From Acinetobacter sp. WU_MDCI_Axc73 (lineage in GTDB: Bacteria; Pseudomonadota; Gammaproteobacteria; Pseudomonadales; Moraxellaceae), in contig NZ_JAHPRO010000014.1 in assembly GCF_025562455.1 (NCBI RefSeq), positions 37,001-101,000 on the forward strand: a stretch of DNA of 64,000 nucleotides, written 5' to 3'. Below are positions 36,733 to 45,204 of this stretch, piece after piece (the stretch's first letter is position 1; every line of letters starts with the position of its first letter). Under the pieces are notes generated by a model that was not told the DNA's origin, ran no database searches, and saw only the letters and a program-made list of their open reading frames with translations. Position numbers and translations under genes: made by a program.

Positions 36733-37518
36733 ATGAGTCAATCTCCTGCAATAACTTTGAATTCTACTCCTCCGAATTCTCCTCATCCGATGAAAAAAAA
36801 GATCATCGCTGCATTGGTTGCAGTCGTAATTGGTCATGTGGGAGTGTTATGGGCGGTGAGTCATCTTAAAACTCCTGAGCTCAAACCGATTGAGAAACAA
36901 CCATTAAACGTTCGGTTTGTTAAAATTCAGGCACCACCTCCATTGCCTCCTAAGCCAAAGGCAGAACCGAAGAAAGAACAGCCAAAGCCGAAAAAAGAGG
37001 TGAAAGAGGTTAAGGTCGTAGAAAAAGTTGCACCACCACCAAAGAAAGTGGAAAAAGTGCAGCAGGTAAAAAAAGCTGAAACCCCTAAAGAGGTGGTTAA
37101 AGCTGAACCTAAGGTTGACATGAAACCCTTAACCACCACGACGACGACAGTGACTGAAAAAGTGGTTGAAAAGGCAAAACCTGCTCCACAGCCTGCGGTA
37201 GAACCGCAACGCGATCCATCGCCAAAAAGCGTATCGATTGGGGGTTCAGGTGTACAGTGGAGTCGTTCTCCACGCCCTTCATATACCAATCGTGATTTAC
37301 AGGGCGAGACTCGTACTGTAGTGGTCATGATTGAAGCAGATGAAAGTGGCAAAATCACCAATGCGCGTGTAACGCGGAGTAGTGGTGTTGCGTCACTCGA
37401 TGACAAGATTTTACGCGCAGTGCGTAGTGCAAAATTCAAACCGTATAAAGAAAATGGTGTGGCTTACCCGATTCGGGCAGAACAACCATTTGAATTAACA
37501 TTGAATCCTAACGGCTAA
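36733..37518 (+). CDS. tonB: TonB energy-transducing protein
   Basis: Links the inner-membrane proton gradient to outer-membrane receptors. The 261 residues include an N-terminal signal anchor (about 24-42, IIAALVAVVIGHVGVLWAV) and a long Pro/Lys/Val-rich periplasmic spacer (55-150). The C-terminal TonB domain (about 175-260) has the conserved ESGKITNARVTRSSG and RAVRSAKFKPY segments. About 20 Ser/Pro/Asn-rich residues precede the anchor. It heads a tonB-exbB-exbD operon. Iron control is likely but the Fur-type site upstream is weak. Confidence 0.92.
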   Translation: MSQSPAITLNSTPPNSPHPMKKKIIAALVAVVIGHVGVLWAVSHLKTPELKPIEKQPLNVRFVKIQAPPPLPPKPKAEPKKEQPKPKKEVKEVKVVEKVAPPPKKVEKVQQVKKAETPKEVVKAEPKVDMKPLTTTTTTVTEKVVEKAKPAPQPAVEPQRDPSPKSVSIGGSGVQWSRSPRPSYTNRDLQGETRTVVVMIEADESGKITNARVTRSSGVASLDDKILRAVRSAKFKPYKENGVAYPIRAEQPFELTLNPNG

Positions 37519-37537
37519 CATTTTCAGGAGTTCGAGT

Positions 37538-38161
37538 ATGAACTTTTCAGTTTATTGGCAACATGCAGATGCAGTCAGCAAAACACTGTATTTTGTGCTT
37601 TTGGCAATGTCGATTGCAACCTGGACGATTTTCATCCTGCGTTTGATGGGAACCCGCCAATTAAAACAACAAGCTTATGCTCAACTGTCTAAAGCATTAT
37701 CTAGCTTAAAAGCAAAATTTATACATTTGCCATTTGATCAGCGTAAGGCGGTAGCTGAACAAGCGTTACTACGTCAGATTTCTGCTGAAAAATCTAATGC
37801 AGAAAAAGGTGTGGCAGTTTTGGGTACTATTGCCTCAATTGCACCTTTTGTCGGCTTGTTTGGTACAGTATGGGGTATTTTCCATGCGTTGGTTGCCGTT
37901 GGTAAAAGTGGTCAGGCTGGTTTGGCTCAGGTTGCAACCCCAGTCGGTGAAGCACTGATCATGACTGGTTTAGGTTTGGCTGTTGCGATTCCTGCGGTAC
38001 TGGCCTACAACATTTGTGTACGTTTTAATCGTGGTTTAGCGCATGATTTACAAGATCAGGCACATAGCTTGTTAATCGACACCATGTTATTACAAGACGC
38101 TACAGAAGCAAAAGCAGATGTGAAATCAACCTCACAAAGCTATGTTGGAGGTCAGGCTTAA
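37538..38161 (+). CDS. exbB: ExbB-type proton channel subunit
   Basis: A 207-residue MotA/TolQ/ExbB family inner-membrane protein with three membrane helices (about 18-36, 95-120, 142-165). It carries the core motif GTIASIAPFVGLFGTVWGI and the later GEALIMTGLGLAVAIPAV. With ExbD it powers TonB. AGGAG lies before the ATG, 20 bp after tonB. It overlaps exbD by one base (TAATG). Confidence 0.93.
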   Translation: MNFSVYWQHADAVSKTLYFVLLAMSIATWTIFILRLMGTRQLKQQAYAQLSKALSSLKAKFIHLPFDQRKAVAEQALLRQISAEKSNAEKGVAVLGTIASIAPFVGLFGTVWGIFHALVAVGKSGQAGLAQVATPVGEALIMTGLGLAVAIPAVLAYNICVRFNRGLAHDLQDQAHSLLIDTMLLQDATEAKADVKSTSQSYVGGQA

Positions 38162-38565
38162 TGGCTTTTCAATTGGGTGAAGACCACGACAGTGGCATGA
38201 ATGAGATGAACCTCATTCCGTTAATTGACATTATGTTGGTACTGATGATCATTTTCCTTGTCACCGCGACGGTCGCTAATCCATCAGTGCCATTAACACT
38301 ACCAAAAACAACGGCTGAAATTCAGCCGCCACCTCCTAAAGAAATTACGATTAGCATCAATGCTCATGGTGATATCGCGTGGGGACAAGAAAGCATTACG
38401 CTGGATGAGCTACAAAAACGTTTTAATGAAGCGGGTCAAGCTGCTCAAAAGCCAACTGTTCAATTACGTGCAGATAAAGAATCACGTTATGATACTGTGG
38501 CGCAAGTCATGTCACGTGCGAGTGAAGCCGGACTCAGTGATATTGCCTTTGTGAGCGAAAACTGA
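38161..38565 (+). CDS. exbD: ExbD-type biopolymer transport protein
   Basis: A 134-residue protein with one membrane helix (about 22-40) containing the functional Asp in NLIPLIDIMLVLMIIFLVTA, and a periplasmic domain (55-134) with the RADKESRYDTVAQVMSRA motif. Partner of ExbB in the TonB motor. Last gene of the operon, ending at a strong bidirectional terminator. Confidence 0.93.
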   Translation: MAFQLGEDHDSGMNEMNLIPLIDIMLVLMIIFLVTATVANPSVPLTLPKTTAEIQPPPPKEITISINAHGDIAWGQESITLDELQKRFNEAGQAAQKPTVQLRADKESRYDTVAQVMSRASEAGLSDIAFVSEN

Positions 38566-38581
38566 TTTTCAGTCATGCTGT

Positions 38582-38613
38582 AAAAAAAGCAACTCAATTG
38601 AGTTGCTTTTTTA
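38582..38613. terminator. Bidirectional terminator between exbD and msrA
   Basis: GCAACTCAATTGAGTTGC (38589-38606) is a perfect palindrome flanked by A- and T-runs, serving the convergent exbD and msrA genes. Confidence 0.92.
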
Positions 38614-38627
38614 TCTCAGAATTTTAT

Positions 38628-39152
38628 TCACTCAGTTTTTAGTAAATCTTGAAACTTTCCTCTAAGCTTTGACAGCTTAGGCGGGATTGCAAAGTTACAA
38701 TAGCCCTGTGAAGGATTTTTGGCATAAAAGTTTTGATGATAATCTTCAGCAGGATAGAAAGTTGGTACAGGACTCAGTTCAGTGACGATATCGATACCTT
38801 CCTGTTTTAAATCTGCAATCAACTGTTCGGCTTGCTGTTTCTGTGTGTCATCAAAATAATAAATGACGGAGCGATATTGAGTGCCGACATCATTCCCTTG
38901 ACGATTGAGTGTAGTGGGATCATGTGTGGCAAAAAATACATGAAGCAACTGTGTATAGTTGACTTGTTGTTCATCGAAATCAATTAAAATCACTTCCGCA
39001 TGCTGGGTTTGCCCTGTACACACAGCTTCGTAGCTAGGGTTGGGAATGTCTCCACCTGCATAACCGCTGACGACTTTAATGACACCCTGAATTTGCAAGA
39101 ATACCGCTTCGGTACACCAAAAGCATCCGCCACCAAATAAAGCTTGCTGCAT
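38628..39152 (-). CDS. msrA: Peptide methionine-S-sulfoxide reductase
   Basis: Repairs oxidised methionine (S form) in proteins. The 174-residue MsrA has the active-site GGGCFWC near its N-terminus, then GYAGG, HAEV and the conserved [10 protein letters not shown] block near the C-terminus. ATG 39152 is chosen because [13 protein letters not shown] fits the family start and AGGG lies upstream; an ATG 30 bp earlier is possible. No signal peptide, so cytoplasmic. The C-terminal region lacks the usual pair of resolving Cys, apart from Cys in [10 protein letters not shown]. Confidence 0.94.
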   Translation of the reverse strand: MQQALFGGGCFWCTEAVFLQIQGVIKVVSGYAGGDIPNPSYEAVCTGQTQHAEVILIDFDEQQVNYTQLLHVFFATHDPTTLNRQGNDVGTQYRSVIYYFDDTQKQQAEQLIADLKQEGIDIVTELSPVPTFYPAEDYHQNFYAKNPSQGYCNFAIPPKLSKLRGKFQDLLKTE

Positions 39153-39245
39153 ATCCTGATCCCTTTCTTTATTGCTCATCACTTAATACTATAGTGTTAG
39201 CACAATTTATTCATAAAATTAAATGTATTGGTCTGAATCAGGCGA

Positions 39246-39725
39246 TTATGTATCTGCCTTTTTAAAAGCAATAAGAGTTTGTCCATTTTGATCAAATAAG
39301 ACCAATAGTTGTGAGCTGGCACGATAACTTGTAACTTTTGCCAATGCTTGTTGATATTGAGTGGCGGTAAGACTATTTTCATCTGGACACATCATTTTGG
39401 TACTTGCGATTTGACCAAAACTTAAATGGTCATCTGCTGTGTTAAAACTACCCATAATCTGGTTGCAGCCATCTGAACCGCTAAAACGTTTAGAGCTTGA
39501 ATCAAACTGGATTTTGGGCATTTTTTCAGAAGATTCCACTTGAAAACCATTAATTTCAGTAGCCACCCAGTGTTGCTGATATAACAGTGTAGGCTGTTGG
39601 GGTTGAGACGAGGCGGTAGGTGCTGGTTTGGCTACAGATTCGCTCGGTGCTGAAGTTGTAGCGGCGCAACCTGTAATGGTCAGGCAAGAAATAAGACCAG
39701 TTGAAATTATCCACTGCTTGAGCAT
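39246..39725 (-). CDS. META-domain lipoprotein (HslJ-like)
   Basis: A 159-residue lipoprotein with signal peptide and lipobox ITGC (Cys about 20), then an Ala/Ser/Pro/Gln-rich linker and a META domain (about 52-155). The domain contains SGSDGCNQIMGSF and STKMMCPDEN, the hallmark motifs of HslJ/META proteins. These small envelope proteins are linked to stress or drug tolerance in E. coli (HslJ, novobiocin); function here is inferred only. It is 93 bp upstream of msrA on the same strand. Confidence 0.85.
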   Translation of the reverse strand: MLKQWIISTGLISCLTITGCAATTSAPSESVAKPAPTASSQPQQPTLLYQQHWVATEINGFQVESSEKMPKIQFDSSSKRFSGSDGCNQIMGSFNTADDHLSFGQIASTKMMCPDENSLTATQYQQALAKVTSYRASSQLLVLFDQNGQTLIAFKKADT

Positions 39726-39851
39726 GAAAATAACCCTTTATATACTGACGCAATTGCTAGATATAAGAGCAAAAAAAACACTAAAAACGCAGTGAAAAAA
39801 CGTGAAATTGTGTAGTTAATTTTTAGTGTGCTCTCACATTATCTTCACAAT

Positions 39852-40919
39852 TTAGTTAGCCTGTTGATTGGGCAGAGGCAAGCCCTCACGAATTGCAGCG
39901 GAAAAGTTGGCACTGCTTTTATTTTTAAATGTTTCATACTCGGCTGCACGCTCATTGATATATGCCATTTGATACCACTCGGGTACCGTATAACGATGAC
40001 TGAGTACGTTCAAATCATAAAGATAATTGGGTAAATAACCAGACATAATCAGACGATAATCTTTTGGCAATTCATTTGGATTGATGGCTTGCACCATATC
40101 AAAAACCAGTGTGGTGCAATTACTGGTCAGCGTATTATACCAGCGAGCTTCTTTTTGAAGTTCATCCACCGTTTTTAAATATTCATTAAATAGCGCTTTC
40201 GCTTGTGTATTGGACATCTTGATTGGAAATAAATAGACTTGCTCTTTACGCACATTACTACGTGTATAAATAATATCTTTTTCATCCGCTGCAACCAGAC
40301 TCAGTTCAAACTGTCTAAAAAAACCGCCGATTGCTGAAAAGTTTTCATTCTTTTCCTTACGAATTTCAATAGAAAAGACCAGAGGAGCTTGATCACTGAA
40401 ATTAAAACTGACTAAGGTGTGTGCAATTTGTGGACCCATCCAGTAAGACGCCACAATATTAACCCCACTAATTTTATCCAGATTTAGATGTCGAGTTTCC
40501 CAGCGTTCGGTATAACTTCCATCAGGTTTCCAGTCAAAGTTGCGAATATTGTGCAACGTGACCAAATCTCCTGTACGTTCATAGGATAAGATTTTAGCGA
40601 CTTCAGGATTCCAGTCACGATTTTGTAAGGCTGGGATTGAAAAGTACCAGATCAGTATCGCAATAAAAGCCACCAAATAAATCGCCAAATCGATGCGTCG
40701 GCTGATCAAGTGTTGAGTGACATAAATCCCGAGAATACTTAAGGCGAAAACAATCCAGACACCAATCAGCACACGACTGAAAAGCCAGCCCAATGGTTGC
40801 TGAATCCAAATGGCAATGCATACCCATATACTGGAAAAAATAATAAACAATCCAAAGGCTGCCAGAATCAGTCCTTTCCCTAGAGCGGTTATAAACTCTT
40901 TTTTTCCAATATGCTGCAT
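39852..40919 (-). CDS. DUF4105 membrane protein
   Basis: A 355-residue protein with three N-terminal membrane helices (about 15-37, 44-66, 75-95) and a periplasmic DUF4105 domain. The characteristic motif SNCTTLVFDMVQAINP holds a candidate catalytic Cys, and His/Tyr-rich segments surround it. DUF4105 proteins of Bacteroidetes include a lipoprotein N-acyltransferase (Lnb). Whether this protein acts on lipoproteins is unknown. It follows folA by 28 bp on the same strand. Confidence 0.78.
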   Translation of the reverse strand: MQHIGKKEFITALGKGLILAAFGLFIIFSSIWVCIAIWIQQPLGWLFSRVLIGVWIVFALSILGIYVTQHLISRRIDLAIYLVAFIAILIWYFSIPALQNRDWNPEVAKILSYERTGDLVTLHNIRNFDWKPDGSYTERWETRHLNLDKISGVNIVASYWMGPQIAHTLVSFNFSDQAPLVFSIEIRKEKNENFSAIGGFFRQFELSLVAADEKDIIYTRSNVRKEQVYLFPIKMSNTQAKALFNEYLKTVDELQKEARWYNTLTSNCTTLVFDMVQAINPNELPKDYRLIMSGYLPNYLYDLNVLSHRYTVPEWYQMAYINERAAEYETFKNKSSANFSAAIREGLPLPNQQAN

Positions 40920-40947
40920 AAGTTCGTGCTAATTCTATTGTTTTGTA

Positions 40948-41457
40948 CTATTTATGATAAGTCGCGAATTCAAAAGCAATACCAGTTTTGTCATCAGTAT
41001 GTTGTTCACTGGCTGTTTTGCTAAAATTGATTGGGATGGCTGGGTAGTGTGCATCTCCCTGTACATCAAGTTCAACATGGGTAAGTTCCAGACGATCAGC
41101 AATCTCAAGAGTTTGATTAAAAATTTCACCACCGCCAATAATAAAGAGCGCAGTTTGATGAGATTGTCTTGCATCTTCTACTGCACCGATTAGAGCCGCT
41201 TCGATGCTATGTGCTATTTTAGCTCCATCAAAGTGCCAAGTAGGATCACGAGTGATGACCCAATTGATGCGATTGGGTAAGGTGCGCCCCATCGACTCCA
41301 ATGTCTTTCGACCCATGATCACGATGCCACCCTGTGTAATTTCTTTGAAGTGTTTGAGGTCTGCGGAGATATGCCACGGCAATGCATTCGCTTGACCAAT
41401 GCATTGTTGCTGATCCATAGCGACCACATGTACTACTTCAAGGTCTTGAAAAGCCAT
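40948..41457 (-). CDS. folA: Dihydrofolate reductase
   Basis: Reduces dihydrofolate to tetrahydrofolate with NADPH; target of trimethoprim. The 169 residues have the family motifs VHVVAMDQQQCIGQANALPWH, with the proton-donor acid replaced by the usual Asp in SADLKHFKEIT, then GRKTLESMG, and IIGGGEIFNQTL. It lies 17 bp after thyA, which produces its substrate, so the two form a thymidylate-folate operon. Confidence 0.95.
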   Translation of the reverse strand: MAFQDLEVVHVVAMDQQQCIGQANALPWHISADLKHFKEITQGGIVIMGRKTLESMGRTLPNRINWVITRDPTWHFDGAKIAHSIEAALIGAVEDARQSHQTALFIIGGGEIFNQTLEIADRLELTHVELDVQGDAHYPAIPINFSKTASEQHTDDKTGIAFEFATYHK

Positions 41458-41474
41458 TTTGAAATTCCTTAACC

Positions 41475-42317
41475 TTAAACTGCGACAGGGGCTTTAATTG
41501 CAGGGTGCGATTGATAGTTTACAATTTCAATATCTTCAAATTTAAAATCAAAAAGATCATGAATATCTGGATTTAATTTTAATTGACATAACGCCAGTGG
41601 TTCACGAGTCAGTTGTAATTGAGCTTGTTCAAAATGATTGGTATAGAGATGTGTGTCTCCACCTGTCCAGACAAAATCACCAACGCCTAAGCCACAGACT
41701 TGCGCAATCATATGGGTGAGTAAAGCATAGCTGGCGATATTAAACGGCACACCTAAAAAGACATCGGCGCTACGTTGGTAAAGTTGACAGGAAAGTTTGC
41801 CATCTTGAACAAAAAACTGGAACAAAGTATGGCAAGGTGGAAGTGCAACTTGACCTGCTTCATTTGGATTCCAACCAGATACAATCAGACGACGAGAATT
41901 TGGATTGGTTTTAATTTCATTGATAAGCCATTTGATTTGATCAAAGCCATCAGAGTTGTAGCTACCATCTGCTTTTTGAGTTGCGCCAAAGTTACGCCAT
42001 TGATGACCATACACTGGACCAAGTTCATCTTCAGGACGACCAAAACGTGCTGTTTGTTCGGCAGTTGCCCATTCATCCCAGATGGTGACTTTATTGTCTT
42101 TGAGATATTGAACATTGGTATCGCCTTTTAAGAACCATAATAGTTCAATCACAATGGAACGAAAGTGGACTTTCTTGGTGGTGAGTAAAGGGAAACCTTG
42201 AGATAAATCAAAACGCATTTGATGACCAAATACTGAACGTGTTCCTGTTCCTGTACGGTCACCTTTGTCACCGCCATTGTCGAGGATATGTTGTAAAAGA
42301 TCTAAATACGCGCGCAT
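41475..42317 (-). CDS. thyA: Thymidylate synthase
   Basis: Methylates dUMP to dTMP with methylene-tetrahydrofolate. The 280 residues include the folate/nucleotide motif [19 protein letters not shown], the catalytic Cys in [10 protein letters not shown], and the conserved [26 protein letters not shown] precedes the ATG. It is upstream of folA and downstream of two small membrane-protein genes. Confidence 0.96.
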   Translation of the reverse strand: MRAYLDLLQHILDNGGDKGDRTGTGTRSVFGHQMRFDLSQGFPLLTTKKVHFRSIVIELLWFLKGDTNVQYLKDNKVTIWDEWATAEQTARFGRPEDELGPVYGHQWRNFGATQKADGSYNSDGFDQIKWLINEIKTNPNSRRLIVSGWNPNEAGQVALPPCHTLFQFFVQDGKLSCQLYQRSADVFLGVPFNIASYALLTHMIAQVCGLGVGDFVWTGGDTHLYTNHFEQAQLQLTREPLALCQLKLNPDIHDLFDFKFEDIEIVNYQSHPAIKAPVAV

Positions 42318-42437
42318 GATGCTCTCTAATCTGGATGGGCTTTGGTCGGTTCATTGACCGATCAAATATTAAAAAAACGATGCTAAATCTTAACTGCTTT
42401 TACTCCGAATGAACAGCGCAGCAGATCTCATCGCGTT

Positions 42438-42803
42438 TTAACGTGGTGCGCGATTTTGGTAAATCGATACGATAAATAAACCTAAAGCACTGAAACCGAT
42501 GACCTGTATGGCTAAGACCCATTGATGTGGCTGAGGTAAAAAAGAAATAATGCTGATGAGCAAAATAATGGGAAAGACAAACCCAATGATTGAAAACCCT
42601 TGCGCGTAAGGATTATCCGATGCAATTCGGTTTATTTTTTGCTGTAAAAAATGATTAACTATCCCTAACACTAAACTGATGATGACAAAAGGCGCTGCTA
42701 ATTTTTCTATAGTTGAACTGAGATAAATGATGACACACGTAGCAATGCAAATCCCCATTTTCATACCACGCGTACAGCGCTCAGAATACCAAAAATCTAA
42801 CAT
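42438..42803 (-). CDS. Small membrane protein, second of a related pair
   Basis: A 121-residue protein with four predicted membrane helices, unknown function. ATG 42803 is chosen because the product then begins MLDFWYSERC, mirroring MLEFWFSSDI of the preceding gene, and follows its stop directly (TAATATG). Longer in-frame starts upstream would overlap the neighbour. The two proteins share length, helix pattern and N-terminus and look like diverged tandem copies. Confidence 0.6.
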   Translation of the reverse strand: MLDFWYSERCTRGMKMGICIATCVIIYLSSTIEKLAAPFVIISLVLGIVNHFLQQKINRIASDNPYAQGFSIIGFVFPIILLISIISFLPQPHQWVLAIQVIGFSALGLFIVSIYQNRAPR

Positions 42804-42804
42804 A

Positions 42805-43191
42805 TTAATGATCTTTAGGCGCAATAGTCGCCGTTGTTTTAAGTAAAAACTGAGGTGAAAAGACAAAGACGGCAAGTGCCATAAAAGCAATGCCCTGAAT
42901 ACCCCACCACATCAAATTATTCATGGTTTTCATAAAAAGCAGGGTTAATAACAAGGCGATTGGAATCCATGTCAATAAACGATAAAGCAAGCCAGTTGGA
43001 TTGTTTTGAGCAAAATGTTGTTTCAAATAACGACTGATTAAAAAAATGATGCCTGCTCCAGCAAACATTAAAAGTACGTCTAAAGGCATTGGGTGAGAGT
43101 GATATAAGCCAAGTGCAATCAGTAGCGTGATGATTAAAATCACAAATTTTTTCGAACGCGAAATATCAGAACTAAACCAGAATTCAAGCAT
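42805..43191 (-). CDS. Small membrane protein, first of a related pair
   Basis: A 128-residue protein with four predicted membrane helices, unknown function. Start ATG 43191 gives MLEFWFSSDI, aligned with its neighbour; ATG 43230 would add 13 residues and neither has a clear ribosome site. The stop abuts the next gene's ATG, so translation is probably coupled. Confidence 0.58.
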   Translation of the reverse strand: MLEFWFSSDISRSKKFVILIITLLIALGLYHSHPMPLDVLLMFAGAGIIFLISRYLKQHFAQNNPTGLLYRLLTWIPIALLLTLLFMKTMNNLMWWGIQGIAFMALAVFVFSPQFLLKTTATIAPKDH

Positions 43192-43413
43192 ATTGATTGG
43201 ATCAGAATGGAAACCCTGAAAATGTAACATACAAATCTATGGCTGGAAGGTCGAATCCATAAAAAGAGGTGGTTTTGATTGGTAAGATAGATACTATTTT
43301 TATTGTATGTATTTGAAAATTAAAATTCTTATGAAAATAAGAATGATCAATTTAGATTTAAAATTATTTAAACAATTTTGTATCGTTTAGCTGTCGTGAT
43401 GCAAATTTTTTGA

Positions 43414-43445
43414 ATTTTCGGTTTGATAGAAATCAAACCGAAAAT
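43414..43445 (-). terminator. Hairpin after lgt
   Basis: A perfect 14-bp stem (43414-43427 with 43432-43445) around AGAA, 17 bp after the lgt stop. The U-tract is short in the minus direction, but stem length makes a transcript end likely. Confidence 0.6.
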
Positions 43446-43462
43446 AAAGATGACCTTAAAAA

Positions 43463-44287
43463 TCATATTGAACGATTTTTTAAAGGACCCCAATCATAAA
43501 TTTTACGTTGATAGGCATACCAAATCATCCATAAACCAATCAAAATCATCGGGAATGAAAGGATTTGACCTTTAGTCATCCAGCCAAATAAGATATAACC
43601 TTGATCTGCATCGGGTTCACGGAAAAATTCCATAAAGAAGCGTGCGCAGCCATAACCGATTAAAAAGATTGCGGAAACAGCCATACGTGGTCGCGGTTTA
43701 GCACTAAACCACCACAAAATAATAAATAACAATAGGCCTTCACAAAATGCCTGATAGATCTGTGAGGGGTGACGAACCAAATGCAGTGGATCAGTTGGGA
43801 AAATCATACCAAAAGGATAATTGGGGTCTTGTACAGGACGGCCATAAAGTTCTCCGCCAATAAAGTTACCAAAACGGCCAAACATTAATCCTGTCGGGAC
43901 ACAGGGTGCAATAAAGTCAAGTGTTTCAAACCAGGTTTTTTGGTACTTGCGACACCAGAGAATCATGGCAAGCATGACCCCGATAAAGCCCCCATGAAAA
44001 CTCATGCCGCCTGTCCAGACCTGAAATAACCAAAGTGGATCAGCCAAGAACTTATCAAACTCATAAAACAGGACATAGCCAATACGCCCACCTAGTACCA
44101 CGCCAAGTGCGCCGTAGAACACAAGATCGGAAACCATGTCGCCTGTCCAGCCATCACGTTGTTTAGCACGATAAGAAGCAAGTCCCCAAGCGCATAAAAA
44201 GGCCAAGAGATACATCAGCCCATACCAATGGACTTTCAATGGCCCGAGTGACAGTGCAACTGGGTCAATATTCGGGTAGGTCAGCAT
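43463..44287 (-). CDS. lgt: Prolipoprotein diacylglyceryl transferase
   Basis: First step of lipoprotein maturation: transfers diacylglycerol from phosphatidylglycerol to the lipobox Cys. The 274-residue, seven-helix inner-membrane protein has the Lgt signature GRFGNFIGGELYGRP and the N-terminal essential HWYGLMY motif. Essential in most Gram-negatives. It is upstream of thyA, a common Acinetobacter order, although a hairpin and two small genes lie between. Confidence 0.95.
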   Translation of the reverse strand: MLTYPNIDPVALSLGPLKVHWYGLMYLLAFLCAWGLASYRAKQRDGWTGDMVSDLVFYGALGVVLGGRIGYVLFYEFDKFLADPLWLFQVWTGGMSFHGGFIGVMLAMILWCRKYQKTWFETLDFIAPCVPTGLMFGRFGNFIGGELYGRPVQDPNYPFGMIFPTDPLHLVRHPSQIYQAFCEGLLLFIILWWFSAKPRPRMAVSAIFLIGYGCARFFMEFFREPDADQGYILFGWMTKGQILSFPMILIGLWMIWYAYQRKIYDWGPLKNRSI

Positions 44288-44380
44288 TCCTATTCCTTGA
44301 TTTTTTATCTTTGTGAGATTCTAACGGAATAAAAGAAAAATGTTGTACATTCAATGTGTAAAAGATGACGAGAAAAATTC

Positions 44381-45190
44381 ATGTGTATTGTCGCATTGGC
44401 TTGGCAAGTTTTAGAACAAACACCGATCTGCTTATTATCAAATCGGGATGAATTTTATGCACGACCCACCACACAGCTTTACCCATGGTTAAATCTTCCG
44501 ATTGTAGCAGGTCAAGACTTACAATCAGGTGGCACGTGGATGGGGGTGACGGCTTCAGGTCGTTGGGCGATTGTCACAAATTTTCGTGATGGTCACGATC
44601 AAAAAAGCTATGACACATCGAGAGGTGCATTGGTCGAAGATTTCTTATTATCCGATTTGACGCCGATTCGTTTTGCCAAGCAACTTGAGCAAAAACAGCA
44701 ACAATATGCAGGTTTTAATTTATTGATGGGAGATCAAGCTCAGGCGGTTTATATGAGTAATCGTGGGGAAGCCCCACAAGTATTAGCCAAAGGTGTGTAT
44801 GTCGTTTCCAATGGTTTAATGTCAGAGCATTGGGAAAAAACAGCGCATCTGCGTAAGCGTTTTACGCAAGAGTTTCTACCCATGTTGCAAGACAGTACTT
44901 ATCAAGGTGATCTTGAAAATGCAGCTTGGAATATTTTGGAGGATGAACGAAAAGTGATTTCAGCGCTTTTACCCTCAACTGGGATAAGCTCTGAAATGGA
45001 ACAACTTTTATCGTCTACCTTTATTCAAAGCCCTATATACGGCACACGTTGTTCTAATTTTTTAAGTATGAGAAATCACCAATGGAATTGGCTAGAAAAA
45101 ACGCAGTGGGGCGAACATTCGGGTGAGGTTTTAAAATTATCGATTGCTCTTACATCAAATGACCAAGCGAATAAATCACTTGGTCATTGA
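44381..45190 (+). CDS. NRDE-family (TANGO2-like) protein
   Basis: A 269-residue protein with the N-terminal MCIVALAWQ and the name-giving SNRDEFYARP motif, followed by GGTWMGVTASGRWAIVTNFR. The N-terminal Cys2 suggests an N-terminal-nucleophile-like fold after Met removal. Function in bacteria is not settled; TANGO2 in eukaryotes is linked to heme and lipid metabolism. It stands alone, convergent with phoX, and a stem-loop overlaps its last codons. Confidence 0.85.
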   Translation: MCIVALAWQVLEQTPICLLSNRDEFYARPTTQLYPWLNLPIVAGQDLQSGGTWMGVTASGRWAIVTNFRDGHDQKSYDTSRGALVEDFLLSDLTPIRFAKQLEQKQQQYAGFNLLMGDQAQAVYMSNRGEAPQVLAKGVYVVSNGLMSEHWEKTAHLRKRFTQEFLPMLQDSTYQGDLENAAWNILEDERKVISALLPSTGISSEMEQLLSSTFIQSPIYGTRCSNFLSMRNHQWNWLEKTQWGEHSGEVLKLSIALTSNDQANKSLGH

Positions 45191-45204
45191 GGTTAAAACT
45201 GAAT

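Noticed and set aside
36927..37439. 170-codon open frame antisense to tonB
   Set aside because: It mirrors the Pro/Lys-rich repeat of TonB (runs of Ser/Thr/Phe), has no ribosome site and no family resemblance.
42341..42366. Hairpin with TTTGGTCGGT / ACCGATCAAA just upstream of thyA
   Set aside because: No U-tract and the ribosome site of thyA is free; could be a weak structure only.
45157..45188. Stem-loop overlapping the end of the NRDE gene
   Set aside because: Lacks a U-tract on either side, so not called a terminator.
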